Assembly: GCF_026712205.1 (NCBI RefSeq)
Contig: NZ_JAPPUW010000004.1
Location: 124,001 to 188,000 of the forward strand
Source: Pelomonas aquatica
GTDB lineage: Bacteria > Pseudomonadota > Gammaproteobacteria > Burkholderiales > Burkholderiaceae_C
Length of the DNA: 64,000 nt
Direction: 5' to 3'
The notes beneath the pieces are model-generated. The model worked only from the letters and a program-made list of their open reading frames with translations, did not search any database and was not told the DNA's origin. This document shows, piece by piece, positions 47,225-56,125 of the stretch; the first letter of the stretch is position 1; each line of letters starts with the position of its first letter. A program made the translations under genes and the position numbers.

Positions 47225-47518
47225 ATGTCGCGTGTGAGGCTGCGCCCCCAGGCGGAGCTCGACATCCTGGAAATCTGGACCTACATCGCCGAAGACAACT
47301 TTGCCGCAGCAGACCGCTGGGTGGATGCACTGAACGACAGTTTTGCGCTGTGGGCCACGCAGCCGGCGCTGGGTCGGCCCCGCGACGAGGTCGACGCGGG
47401 GCTGAGAAGCCTGGCGTTTGGCCGCTACGTCGTGTTCTACGAAACATTGGCGGACGGCATCGACGTCATCCGCGTGCTGCACGGGTCTCGCGATGTCGAT
47501 CAGGCCTTCAACCGGTGA
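47225..47518 (+). CDS. ParE/RelE-superfamily toxin
   Basis: 97 residues. The fold signature is RLRPQAELDILEIWTYIAEDNFAAADRWVDAL at the start and LAFGRYVVFYETLADGIDVIRVLHGSRD at the end, as in ParE-type toxins that poison DNA gyrase. The gene follows the antitoxin with no gap, so translation is coupled. The usual residues are intact. The gyrase target is inferred from the ParD-type partner; RelE-like RNase activity is less likely. Confidence 0.92.
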   Translation: MSRVRLRPQAELDILEIWTYIAEDNFAAADRWVDALNDSFALWATQPALGRPRDEVDAGLRSLAFGRYVVFYETLADGIDVIRVLHGSRDVDQAFNR

Positions 47519-47594
47519 GCCTGCTGGCAACACAACTCGAAATCCCTCAAATACGGCCGGTGCTCAAGGCCATCAGTCCGATCAGACACGCCCC

Positions 47595-48293
47595 ATGACA
47601 TCTCTCGCCACCCAAGGCTTCACGCCGCCGCTGCGCCTCGCCGACTTCAAGCTCGCCGCCTTCGACATGGACTCGACGCTGATCGGCATCGAGTGCATCG
47701 ACGAGATCGCGGCGCTGGCCGACAAGGGCCAGCAGGTGGCCGCCATCACCGAGGCCGCGATGCGCGGCGAGATCACCGATTTCCGCGACAGCCTGCAGCG
47801 GCGCCTGGCCATCCTGGCCGGCGTGCCCGCCGCCGTGCTGGACCGCGTGCTGGCCGAGCGCCTGCGCTTCAACCCCGGCGCGCGCGAGCTGTGCGCGGCG
47901 CTGAAGGCCGCCGGCCTGAAGCTGGTGCTCGTGTCGGGCGGCTTCACCTTCTTCACGCGCTTCGTGGCCGCCGAGCTGGGCATGGACTTCGTGCGCAGCA
48001 ACGAGCTGGAGATCGAAAACGGCGCCCTCACCGGCCGCGTTGCGATGCAGGACTGGGGCGACATCTGCGACGGTGCCGAGAAGCGCCGCATGCTGCTCGA
48101 ATGCTGCGAGCGCATCGGCTGCACGCCCGCGCAGGCCATGGCGGTGGGCGACGGCGCCAACGACCTGCCGATGATGGGCGTGGCCGGCCTGTCCGTGGCC
48201 TACCACGCCAAGCCCAGGGTGCGTGAGCAGGCGATGGTCGCGATCAACGCGGGCGGGCTGGAGCGGCTGCTGGAGGTCGTCAGGCCGGGCTGA
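47595..48293 (+). CDS. serB: Phosphoserine phosphatase
   Basis: Last step of serine synthesis. It has 232 residues, shorter than E. coli SerB because the N-terminal ACT domain is missing. HAD-fold motifs: Asp24 and Asp26 in FDMDST, the Ser/Gly motif LVSGGFT, and GDGANDLPMM near the end. The start at 47595 is chosen because the frame upstream overlaps the toxin gene. The 3' end overlaps the convergent S4-domain gene by 14 bp. Confidence 0.95.
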   Translation: MTSLATQGFTPPLRLADFKLAAFDMDSTLIGIECIDEIAALADKGQQVAAITEAAMRGEITDFRDSLQRRLAILAGVPAAVLDRVLAERLRFNPGARELCAALKAAGLKLVLVSGGFTFFTRFVAAELGMDFVRSNELEIENGALTGRVAMQDWGDICDGAEKRRMLLECCERIGCTPAQAMAVGDGANDLPMMGVAGLSVAYHAKPRVREQAMVAINAGGLERLLEVVRPG

Positions 48294-48495
48294 CGACCCG
48301 CACCTGCTGGCCGGCGAAATCCACCACCTGGCCGGCGCGGATCTTGGCCGTCTTGCGCAGCTCGACCTGGCCATCGACCTTGACCTCGCCGGCCGCGATC
48401 AGCATGCGCGCCCGGCCGCCGCTCTCGACGAGGCCCACGGCCTTGAGCAGCTTGTCGAGCTCGATGTAGTCGCCACGCAGCTGGAGCTCAAGCAT
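48280..48495 (-). CDS. S4-domain RNA-binding protein (YbcJ-like)
   Basis: 71 residues, nearly all one S4 domain: YIELDKLLKAVGLVESGGRARMLIAAGEVKVDGQV, followed by KIRAGQVVDF. The family binds structured RNA; the biological role is not known. The start overlaps the end of the ThDP-enzyme gene by 8 bp, so it is probably co-translated with it. Confidence 0.9.
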   Translation of the reverse strand: MLELQLRGDYIELDKLLKAVGLVESGGRARMLIAAGEVKVDGQVELRKTAKIRAGQVVDFAGQQVRVVSPA

Positions 48496-50203
48496 GGCCG
48501 GCCTTCTTCTGCGCGGCCTCGCGGATCGCCGTCAGCGTCGCGCGCGACGTGCTCACGTCGCTGGACAGGCGCAGATGCAGCAGCGCCGGCTTGGCCCCAG
48601 CGATCGCCGCACCCAGCGCCGGGCCGACCTGGGCCGTGCTCTCGGCATGGAAGGCCGCGAAGCCGAAGGCCTCGGCCAGCTTGGCGAAGTCGGGGTTGAA
48701 GAGGTCGCTGCCCGACACGCGGCCCGGGTACTCGCGCTCCTGGTGCATGCGGATGGTGCCGTAGGTGCCGTTGTCGACGACGACGACGAGCAGCTTCTTC
48801 GCACCGTAGCCGGTGGCCGTGGCCAGCTCCTGGCCGGTCATCAGGAAGTCGCCGTCGCCGGCGATGTTGACGACCCAGCGCTCCTGCTGCAGCAAGGCCG
48901 CGGCGACGGCGGCCGGCACGCCATAGCCCATCGCGCCGGAGGTCGGCGCGAGCTGGGTCTTGCCGAAGCGGTGCAGGCCGGTGTAGCGGTGGAAGCGGTG
49001 CAGCCAGCCGCTGTAGTTGCCGGCGCCGTTCGTGAAGATCGTGCCCTCGGGCAGCTTGGCGTCGATCAGCCGGATGACCTCGGCCATGTCCAGCGGCGCC
49101 ACCGGCGTCGACACGAGGTTGGCCTCGTAGTCAGCATGGGCGGCTTCGGCCCAGGCGCGCCACGGGATGTCGACGGGCGGCGCCAACTTGGCCAGCGCGG
49201 GCGCGGCCGTGCTCATGCTCGCGTTGATCAGCAGCTCGGCCGTGTAGACGCGACCCAGCTCCTCGGCGCCGGCGTGGATGTGGATGAGCTGCTGCGCCGG
49301 CCGCGGCGCCTGCAGCAGCGTGTAGCCGCCGGTCGTCATCTCGCCCAGGCGCGGGCCGATGGCGAGGATGAGGTCGGCCTCCTTCACGCGGGCGGCCAGC
49401 TTCGGATTGATGCCGATGCCGACATCGCCCGCGTAGTTCGGGTGGGCGTTGTCGAACAGGTCCTGGAAGCGGAAGGCGCAGCCGACGGGCAGGTTCCAGC
49501 TCTCGGCAAAGCGCTGCAGCGCGGCCGTGGACTCGGGCGTCCAGCCGCCACCGCCGGCGATGACGAAGGGCCTCTTCGCCGCGGCCAGGCGCGTGCGCAA
49601 CTCGGCCAGCGCGGCCGGCGTCGGCGCGGCCTCGGCGGGCCGCACGGGCGGCAGCACCGGCGCCGCGATGGGCTGCGTCAGCATGTCCTCGGGCAGCACC
49701 AGCACGACCGGGCCGGGCCGGCCCTGCATGGCCGTGTGGAAGGCGCGCGCCACGTACTCGGGCAGGCGCTCGGCGTCGTGCACCTCGCCGACCCACTTGG
49801 CCATGCCCAGCGTGCCGGGGCCGAACATCTGGCGGTAGTCCACCTCCTGGAAGGCCTCGCGGTCGCGCTGGTCGCTGGCGACCTGGCCGATGAAGAGGAT
49901 CATCGGCGTCGAGTCCTGGAAGGCCGTGTGCAGGCCGATGCTCGCGTTCGTCGCCCCCGGGCCGCGGGTCACGAAGCAGATGCCCGGCCTGCCGGTCAGC
50001 TTGCCCTGTGCCTCGGCCATGAAGGCCGCGCCGCCCTCCTGCCGGCAGGCCACGAAGCGGATCTGCTCGCGGTACTCGTGGAAGCCGTCGAGGACGGCCA
50101 GATAGCTTTCACCGGGAACGCCGAATGCGGTGTCGACGCCCTGGGCAATCAGCGCCTCGACCAGCTTGTGGCCGGCCAGGCGGGGGGTGTTGTGTGTGGT
50201 CAT
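48488..50203 (-). CDS. Thiamine-diphosphate-dependent enzyme (acetolactate synthase/benzoylformate decarboxylase family)
   Basis: 571 residues. It has the three-domain layout of the ThDP family. The N-terminal PYR domain has VDTAFGVPGESYLAVLDG and the catalytic Glu in CRQEGGAAFMAEA. The C-terminal PP domain has the Mg/ThDP motif GDGDFLMTGQELATAT ending in DNGTYGTI. The GESYL opening is often annotated as an acetolactate-synthase-like protein of unknown substrate; biosynthetic IlvB would have a regulatory partner, which is absent here. Confidence 0.88.
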   Translation of the reverse strand: MTTHNTPRLAGHKLVEALIAQGVDTAFGVPGESYLAVLDGFHEYREQIRFVACRQEGGAAFMAEAQGKLTGRPGICFVTRGPGATNASIGLHTAFQDSTPMILFIGQVASDQRDREAFQEVDYRQMFGPGTLGMAKWVGEVHDAERLPEYVARAFHTAMQGRPGPVVLVLPEDMLTQPIAAPVLPPVRPAEAAPTPAALAELRTRLAAAKRPFVIAGGGGWTPESTAALQRFAESWNLPVGCAFRFQDLFDNAHPNYAGDVGIGINPKLAARVKEADLILAIGPRLGEMTTGGYTLLQAPRPAQQLIHIHAGAEELGRVYTAELLINASMSTAAPALAKLAPPVDIPWRAWAEAAHADYEANLVSTPVAPLDMAEVIRLIDAKLPEGTIFTNGAGNYSGWLHRFHRYTGLHRFGKTQLAPTSGAMGYGVPAAVAAALLQQERWVVNIAGDGDFLMTGQELATATGYGAKKLLVVVVDNGTYGTIRMHQEREYPGRVSGSDLFNPDFAKLAEAFGFAAFHAESTAQVGPALGAAIAGAKPALLHLRLSSDVSTSRATLTAIREAAQKKAGHA

Positions 50204-50227
50204 GCCGGCACTGTAGCCGGCGGGCGC

Positions 50228-50647
50228 TCAGGCCCGCCCGCTGCGGGCGTCCAGGGAATACGCGCCAGGCCCGAAGGCATAGACGAAGAGCAGGCCGCCA
50301 GCGATGGCCACGTTCTTGAAGAAGTTGATGTTCTGCATCATCTGCTGGTCCGGCGGCGCGGCCCAGAACCGGTGGAAGAAGAAGGCCGCCGCGAGCGTGA
50401 ACAGCGCGATGAGGAGGGCGGCCCAGCGCGCCTGCCAGCCAACCAGCAGCGCAGTCGCCAGCCCGACCTCCACGACGATGGCGATGACCGCGCCCAGGGC
50501 CGGCAGCGGCAGCCCGGACGATGCGACATAGGCCACCGTGCCGCTGAAGCCGGCGATTTTGCCGAGGCCTGCCGGGATGAAGAGAAGCGCGACGAGGATG
50601 CGGCCGATCAACGGGGCGACGCTGATGCCGGGGAGGGACGATGCCAT
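50228..50647 (-). CDS. DoxX family membrane protein
   Basis: 139 residues with four transmembrane helices (VAPLIGRILVALLFIPAGLGKIAGF; a second in ALGAVIAIVVEVGLATALLVG; a third in AALLIALFTLAAAFFFHRFW; a fourth in FFKNVAIAGGLLFVYAFG). The pattern with FIPAGLGKIAGF and QQMMQNINFFKNVAIAGG is typical of DoxX/YphA-type proteins. Its function is not settled. AAAGGAG lies upstream of the start. The ThDP-enzyme gene follows on the same strand. Confidence 0.9.
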   Translation of the reverse strand: MASSLPGISVAPLIGRILVALLFIPAGLGKIAGFSGTVAYVASSGLPLPALGAVIAIVVEVGLATALLVGWQARWAALLIALFTLAAAFFFHRFWAAPPDQQMMQNINFFKNVAIAGGLLFVYAFGPGAYSLDARSGRA

Positions 50648-50763
50648 GCGGGACTCCTTTCGATCGGTTCCGGCCCCGCGAGGGGCGCGCGCGCATGCTA
50701 CGACCGCGGCCGCGGCCCCGGCCAAGGGGGTTTTCCAGCGGATCGCGGCCGACAGGCCCGGCG

Positions 50764-52014
50764 TCAGGCCGGCACGGCCGCGCGCCGACCCAGGCCCAGG
50801 CCCACCAGGCCCGCCGACACGATGCCCAGCGTCAGCGCCACGGCCGAGCCGGCGAACACGCCGCGCGGCATGCCGTGGTCCAGGATGGCGCCGAAGACCG
50901 GCGCCGCGAGCGCGAAGCCGATGTCCAGCCCCGAGTAGACGGTGCCGTAGACGCGCCCCGTGGCCCCCGGCGGCGCGGCGCGCTTGATGAGCATGTCGCG
51001 CGAGGGGCCGGCCAGGCCGGTGCCGAAGCCGGCCAGCGCCGCGACGACGGCGGCCAGGCCGCCCGGCAGCCAGCCGGTCGCCGTCAGCAGCAGCAGGGCC
51101 GCGGCGAAGGCCATCGCGAAGGCGATGCTGCGCTCCAGCTTCTCGGCCCTTGCGACGAGGAAGCCGCCGCAGACCATGCCCGCCGCGCCGGCCAGCATGT
51201 AGCCGGTGACGACATAGGCCGTCTGCGCCAGCGGCAGGCCGTAGATCTGGTGCAGGGCCGGGCTCGCGAAGCTCTGGATGGCCGACAGCGCCGCCGTGCT
51301 CCAGAAGAAGAACGAGAAGCACAGCCACACCGACGGCAGCTTCAGGAAGGCCATGGGGTGCTCTTCCTTCACGCCGGCAGCGGGCTTGGCATGGCCCCAG
51401 GAGCCCTGGCGGTCGTCGATGGCCGAGCGCTGCCAGAACAGCAGGCCCATCACCGCCAGCGCGACCAGCGCCGTGCCGACGTAGGCGAAGCGCCAGTTGC
51501 CCGTCGCCTCGGCGATGCCGATGGAGAACACCGGCGCGACGGCCCAGCCGAGGTTGCCGCTGATGCCGTGCACCGAGAAGGCATGGCCCAGGCGCGGCTG
51601 CGACACGCGCTTGTTCAGGATGGTGAAGTCGGCCGGGTGGACGGGCGCGTTGCCGACGCCGGCCAGCGCCGCCGCCAGCATCAGCCCGCCGAAGCCCTGG
51701 GCCAGGCCGGCCGCGACGGAGGCGAGGAAGAAGCTCGCCATCGCCGCGAACAGCACCGGCCGCGCGCCGATGCGGTCGACGATGAAGCCAGACGCCGCCT
51801 GGCCGGCGCCCGAGACGACGAAGAAGGTCGTCACCAGCAGGCCCAGCTCCGAATAGCTCAGCCCGAAGGCCTGGATGAAGGCCGGGAACAGCGGCGGCAG
51901 CAGCATGTGGAAGAAGTGCGAGCTGCCATGGGCGACGCCGATGGTCGAGATCGTCGCGATGTCGCGCCGGCGCTGCGGGCCGGCATCGAGGGGGAAGGCG
52001 GTGGCGGTACTCAT
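50764..52014 (-). CDS. MFS transporter (Fsr-like efflux type)
   Basis: 416 residues with 12 hydrophobic segments. GVAHGSSHFFHMLLPPLFPAFIQAFGLSYSELGLL at the start is characteristic of the fosmidomycin-resistance (Fsr)-like group. VDRIGARPVLF is the loop between helices 2 and 3. It is divergent from an AraC-type regulator with a 69-bp gap, the arrangement in which such regulators commonly control an exporter (NimR/NimT in E. coli). The substrate is unknown. Confidence 0.88.
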   Translation of the reverse strand: MSTATAFPLDAGPQRRRDIATISTIGVAHGSSHFFHMLLPPLFPAFIQAFGLSYSELGLLVTTFFVVSGAGQAASGFIVDRIGARPVLFAAMASFFLASVAAGLAQGFGGLMLAAALAGVGNAPVHPADFTILNKRVSQPRLGHAFSVHGISGNLGWAVAPVFSIGIAEATGNWRFAYVGTALVALAVMGLLFWQRSAIDDRQGSWGHAKPAAGVKEEHPMAFLKLPSVWLCFSFFFWSTAALSAIQSFASPALHQIYGLPLAQTAYVVTGYMLAGAAGMVCGGFLVARAEKLERSIAFAMAFAAALLLLTATGWLPGGLAAVVAALAGFGTGLAGPSRDMLIKRAAPPGATGRVYGTVYSGLDIGFALAAPVFGAILDHGMPRGVFAGSAVALTLGIVSAGLVGLGLGRRAAVPA

Positions 52015-52083
52015 GCCCGCAATGTAGGCAGGGCTGAACAGGCGCGGTTACGATGGTTCGTCAAGTTCTGTCGAAATCCAGCC

Positions 52084-52893
52084 ATGGTCCGCCGCAGCAG
52101 TGTTCCCGCGTTTTCCCCGGAGCGTTTCGCGCCCACGCCCGAGCGCCCGCTGCGCGCCAAGTCGCGCATGCTGGAGCACCAGACGGACATCCAGCCGCAC
52201 CGCCACGACTGGGGCCAGCTCGTGTTCTCGATGACGGGGGCGGTGCGGGTCAGCACCGAGGCTTCGACCTATATCGTGCCGCCGTCGCGCGCGGTGTGGA
52301 TCCCGCCCGGCGTCGTCCACGCGGTCACGGCCATCGAGCGGTGCGACCTGCGCACCCTCTACGCTGGCCCGGGCCTGCTGACCGGCGCGGCCTGGCAGGC
52401 CGGCCGCGTGCTGGAGGTGTCGCCGCTGCTGCGCGAGCTGGTGCTGGCCCTGCCCGCCGTGCCCGACCCGCCGCCCGCGGAAGACAGTGCCGACACCGAG
52501 CGCCGCCGCGGCATCGAGGGGCTGGTCCTCGTCGAGCTCAGGCGCGCGCGGCCGCTGGCCCTTGGCGTCGCCCTGCCCCAGGACGCCCGCCTGCGCCGGC
52601 TCTGCGAGGCCATGCTGCGCGAACCCGGCCGCCATGCCGGCCTGGACGAATGGGCCGCCGAGGCCGGCGCCAGCCCGCGCACGCTGAGCCGGCTGTTCCG
52701 CGAGCAGCTGGGCACCAGCTTCGCGCAGTGGCGCTCGCAGCTGCTGCTGGCCCACGCGCTGACGCTGGCGGCCCGCGGCCGGCCCATGAGCCACATCGCC
52801 ACCGAACTGGGCTATGCCAGCGCCAGCGCGTTCACGGCCATGGTCACGCGCACCGTGGGCATGCCGCCGAGCCGCTTCTTCGCGGAGGCTTGA
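52084..52893 (+). CDS. AraC family regulator, NimR-like
   Basis: 269 residues. An N-terminal cupin-like ligand domain (QTDIQPHRHDWGQLVFSMTGAVRV, then PPSRAVWIPPGVVHAV) is followed by two HTH motifs (LDEWAAEAGASPRTLSRLFREQLG; then MSHIATELGYASASAFTAMVTRTVG). This AraC subgroup controls neighbouring MFS exporters. The start at 52084 fits the family length. The divergent MFS gene is the probable target. Confidence 0.9.
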   Translation: MVRRSSVPAFSPERFAPTPERPLRAKSRMLEHQTDIQPHRHDWGQLVFSMTGAVRVSTEASTYIVPPSRAVWIPPGVVHAVTAIERCDLRTLYAGPGLLTGAAWQAGRVLEVSPLLRELVLALPAVPDPPPAEDSADTERRRGIEGLVLVELRRARPLALGVALPQDARLRRLCEAMLREPGRHAGLDEWAAEAGASPRTLSRLFREQLGTSFAQWRSQLLLAHALTLAARGRPMSHIATELGYASASAFTAMVTRTVGMPPSRFFAEA

Positions 52894-52942
52894 TAGGGCC
52901 TGTTCACCCTACGGCAGCAGGCCGTAGGGTGAACAGGCCCTA
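52894..52942. terminator. Perfect 22-bp inverted repeat between convergent genes
   Basis: Arms 52894-52915 and 52921-52942 are exactly complementary with a 5-base loop (AGCAG). It begins right after the AraC-type stop codon and its right arm contains the TetR-type stop codon (TAG at 52942-52940). A two-way terminator is likely, although there is no T-run on either side. Confidence 0.6.
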
Positions 52943-53611
52943 CGTGGCTCGGACACGCACGAAATGCCCCGCCACCATGTCGGCCATCGTGGCCGCCACC
53001 GCCTCGGCGGGCTGGCTGGGGTCGTCGAACAGCAGTTCCAGCGCGGTGTAGAGCGCGTCGATGTAGAGCCGCACGCTGAGGCGCGCACGCACCGGCTCGG
53101 CCGCCGGATGGGCCGCGTGGAAGACCTGCATCAGCAGCTCGGTCATCTGGTCGTGCGACTGGTTGCGGACCTCCTGCAATGAAGGCACGGCGCGCAGCGC
53201 CCGCGTGATCCAGGCACCGCCCGGCATCTCCTGCGTCACGCGCAGCGTCTGCAGGAAGACCTCGGCCACGCTGGCGGCGAACTCGGCCTCGGGCAGGGCC
53301 ATCGTGGCCGGCGTGGCCCAGGGGCCGAGCAGCTCGTTCTGGCGCTGCATCAGCCGCTGGCCCAGCTCGTGAAGGATGGCGTACTTGTTGGGGAAGTACT
53401 GGTAGAGCGCCGGCGGAGAAAGCCCCAGGCGCCGGCAGACCAGGTTGGTCGACAGCCGCTCGATGCCGACCTCCCCCAGCAGCTCGGCCGCCGTCGCCAG
53501 GATGCGCTCGTAGGTCTCCACGGCGCGCGACTGCGTCGGCAGCTTCTTGGGCGCCACGTCGGGCAGGTCGGCGGCGGGCCGGCGGGGCTTTCGCGATGCG
53601 GTTCGGGTCAT
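52940..53611 (-). CDS. TetR family regulator
   Basis: 223 residues. The N-terminal HTH domain reads RILATAAELLGEVGIERLSTNLVCRRLGLSPPALYQYFPNK (in part). The C-terminal ligand domain is all-helical and not assignable. The start at 53611 gives a basic N-terminal extension (TASRKPRRPAADLP). It is divergent from the TonB-receptor operon, with an AT-rich palindrome between them that is its probable operator. Repression of that operon until a ligand binds is inferred. Confidence 0.9.
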   Translation of the reverse strand: MTRTASRKPRRPAADLPDVAPKKLPTQSRAVETYERILATAAELLGEVGIERLSTNLVCRRLGLSPPALYQYFPNKYAILHELGQRLMQRQNELLGPWATPATMALPEAEFAASVAEVFLQTLRVTQEMPGGAWITRALRAVPSLQEVRNQSHDQMTELLMQVFHAAHPAAEPVRARLSVRLYIDALYTALELLFDDPSQPAEAVAATMADMVAGHFVRVRAT

Positions 53612-53666
53612 GGGCAGGTCGAGAGGCTGGCCCGGGATTCTCCTAGTGGAGAGGCGCGCCAGCAAA

Positions 53667-53686
53667 AATATAGTCATAGCTATATT
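53667..53686 (+). promoter_or_regulatory. Palindromic operator between the TetR and TonB-receptor genes
   Basis: AATATAG-TCATAG-CTATATT, a 7-bp inverted repeat in an AT-rich patch that stands out from the GC-rich surroundings. It lies 24 bp before the receptor start and 55 bp before the regulator start. TATATT could be part of a -10 box. Confidence 0.65.
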
Positions 53687-53710
53687 AAATCGACAACCCA
53701 GGAGACTCCC

Positions 53711-56125
53711 ATGAACCGACCCTGCAGTCCGCGCCGCAGCGCGATCGCCTTGTCCGCGCTGGCCCTGTGCGCCCAGGCCCAGACCTCGGCGGGCGACGCG
53801 CCCCAGCAGCTGGATGCGGTGATCGTCACCGGCCAGGGGCGCACCCAGCAGCTGCAGTCGGTTCCCATCGCCATCCAGGTGCTGGGCGCGGACCAGGTGC
53901 GCAAGCTCGGCGCGTCCAACCTCGGCGACCTCAACGCCCACATCCCGGGCCTGGACGTGGACGCCAACCAGCCCACGCAGCCGCGCATGTCGCTGCGCGG
54001 CATCGGCACCTCGGACTTCGGCATCGGCACCGACTCGCCGGTGGGCATCTACGTCGACGGCGTCTACACCGGCAAGACCGGCGGCGCGCTGCTGAACTTC
54101 AACGACGTCAAGCGCGTCGAGGTGCTGAAGGGCCCGCAGGGCACGCTGTTCGGCCGCAACAGCGCGGGCGGCGCCATCGCCGTCGTGACGCAGGAGCCGG
54201 AGTTCCGCACCAGCGCCAGCGGCCTGCTGCGCCTGGGCGAGCACGGCCTGCGCCAGGCCGAGGCCATCGTCAACCAGCCGCTGGGCGAGAACCTGGCCCT
54301 GCGCGCCAGCGTCGTCGCGCGGCGCACCGACGGCGAGTTCCGCGACGCCGCCACCGGCCAGCGTGCCGGCGGCGACAACAGCTGGGGCACCCGCCTCGCG
54401 CTACGCCTGCAGGTGGGCGAGGCCACCCAGGCCCTGCTGAGCTACGAGCACGAAAAGCTGGACCAGCGCGCGCGGCCGGCCTTCGGCCTCGTCAGGGCCA
54501 CGCCGGCGGGCACGCCGCCGCCCTTCCCGGCCGACCCCAGCAGCTACCTCGACCCGCGGCACGCGCCGCTGCTCAACGACGTGGCCGGGGACCGCGAGAA
54601 GCGCGACTACGACGGCCTCACGCTGCGCATCGAACACAGCCTGCCCTGGGCCGAGTTCACGTCGACGACGGCCTACCGCCACTTCAGCAGCCTCAACCGC
54701 CAGGACAACGACGGCAGCAACAACCCGGCCCTCTACCTCGCGACGACCAACGTCGAGGGCAACCACAGCCTGCAGCAGGAGTTCCGCCTTTCGGCTAAGC
54801 AGGCGGCGGCCAACTGGCTGGCCGGCGTCAGCTTCTACGACGAGCACGCCGCGCAGTCGGCCCTGGTCGACGCCACCACCACCAGCCTCGACACGCTGAG
54901 CGGCAACCTGCTCGGCGCGCCGCTGTTCACGGCGGTGGACCAGCTCGTCGCGGCGGCCGGCGTGCCCGGTATCGAACTGCTGGGCCTGCCCTGGCAGGAG
55001 CGCATGAGCAATGTCGCGCACAACCGCGCCCAGGCCATCTTCGGCGACGTGATCTGGCACCTGACCCCGTCCACGAACCTGACCACCGGCCTGCGCCTGA
55101 CCCGCGACGACAAGACCTTCAGCTGGTTCAACCCGCTGCGCGCGGCCGGCGCGCTGGATGCCCAGCTCCAGGCCCTGGACGCGGCCGGCCTGTTCCCGGG
55201 CCTGGTCGCCGCCGGCGCGATCAGCCAGGCCCAGGCCGACCAGCTGCGCGGCGCCATGGGACAGAACGCCCTCATTGCCACGCAGGGCGCGTCCGGAGCG
55301 CCGCTGCAAGTGCGCAAGCGCTGGACCGACACCAGCCCCCGCCTCGTGCTGGACCATCGCTACGGCCCCGACCTGATGGTCTACGCCTCGCTGACCCGTG
55401 GCTACCAGGCCGGCGGCTTCAACACCCTGCAGGTCGCCTCCGGCTACCAGCCCGAGCATGTCGGCAACGTCGAGCTGGGCCTCAAGGGCCAGTGGCCGGC
55501 CCAGGGCCTGAGCTGGTCCGGCGCGCTGTTCCAATACCGCTTCGACAACCTGCAGACGCTGCAGCTGGTGCCGGCCTCCACGCCGGGCGGTATCCCGTCC
55601 TACCAGGTCACGATCAGCGACCAGAAGGGCAGCGGCCTGGACCTGGAGGCCCGCTGGCAGGCCAGCGCCGCGCTGCGCCTGAACGGCACCGTGGAGCTGC
55701 TGGACCAGACCTATCGCCACGGCCGCGCCAGCAGCGGCGAGGACCTGGCCGGCCTGCCCGTCGGCACGCCGCGCGCCCGCGCCAGCGTCGGCGTGGACTA
55801 CGGCTTCGCGGCCTTCGGCGGCCGCGCCGGCGCCAGCCTGCAGGCGGCCTACCAGAGCGCCCAGCGCTGCAATCCCGAGTCCTATGTGCAGGGCCAATGC
55901 CTGAGCACGCCGAACTTCCGCGTCGGCGGCCCGCGCAGCCGCCTCGACGCCCGCCTGGGCTGGGACAGCCCCGAGCGCAACTGGGGCCTGGCCCTGCTGG
56001 TGACCAATCTGCAGAACCGCCACTACGTCGAGAAGCTCTGGTACGAGGCCGCCCCGATGGGCAGCGGCTATGCCACGCTGAGCCCGGGCCGCAGCGCCTC
56101 GCTCGAACTGCGGGCGAGCTACTGA
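53711..56125 (+). CDS. TonB-dependent outer-membrane receptor
   Basis: 804 residues. A signal peptide (to about residue 24) is followed by a TonB-box-like DAVIVTGQ and a plug domain (VPIAIQVLGADQVRKLGASNLGDL to VEVLKGPQGTLFGRNSAGGAI). The long beta-barrel ends in LELRASY. It is of the IroN/FecA-like large class often annotated for iron complexes, but also used for sugars and vitamins; no ligand can be read from the sequence. The start at 53711 has GGAGA upstream. Its stop shares one base with the cytochrome gene (TGATG). It is the first gene of a four-gene operon. Confidence 0.93.
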   Translation: MNRPCSPRRSAIALSALALCAQAQTSAGDAPQQLDAVIVTGQGRTQQLQSVPIAIQVLGADQVRKLGASNLGDLNAHIPGLDVDANQPTQPRMSLRGIGTSDFGIGTDSPVGIYVDGVYTGKTGGALLNFNDVKRVEVLKGPQGTLFGRNSAGGAIAVVTQEPEFRTSASGLLRLGEHGLRQAEAIVNQPLGENLALRASVVARRTDGEFRDAATGQRAGGDNSWGTRLALRLQVGEATQALLSYEHEKLDQRARPAFGLVRATPAGTPPPFPADPSSYLDPRHAPLLNDVAGDREKRDYDGLTLRIEHSLPWAEFTSTTAYRHFSSLNRQDNDGSNNPALYLATTNVEGNHSLQQEFRLSAKQAAANWLAGVSFYDEHAAQSALVDATTTSLDTLSGNLLGAPLFTAVDQLVAAAGVPGIELLGLPWQERMSNVAHNRAQAIFGDVIWHLTPSTNLTTGLRLTRDDKTFSWFNPLRAAGALDAQLQALDAAGLFPGLVAAGAISQAQADQLRGAMGQNALIATQGASGAPLQVRKRWTDTSPRLVLDHRYGPDLMVYASLTRGYQAGGFNTLQVASGYQPEHVGNVELGLKGQWPAQGLSWSGALFQYRFDNLQTLQLVPASTPGGIPSYQVTISDQKGSGLDLEARWQASAALRLNGTVELLDQTYRHGRASSGEDLAGLPVGTPRARASVGVDYGFAAFGGRAGASLQAAYQSAQRCNPESYVQGQCLSTPNFRVGGPRSRLDARLGWDSPERNWGLALLVTNLQNRHYVEKLWYEAAPMGSGYATLSPGRSASLELRASY

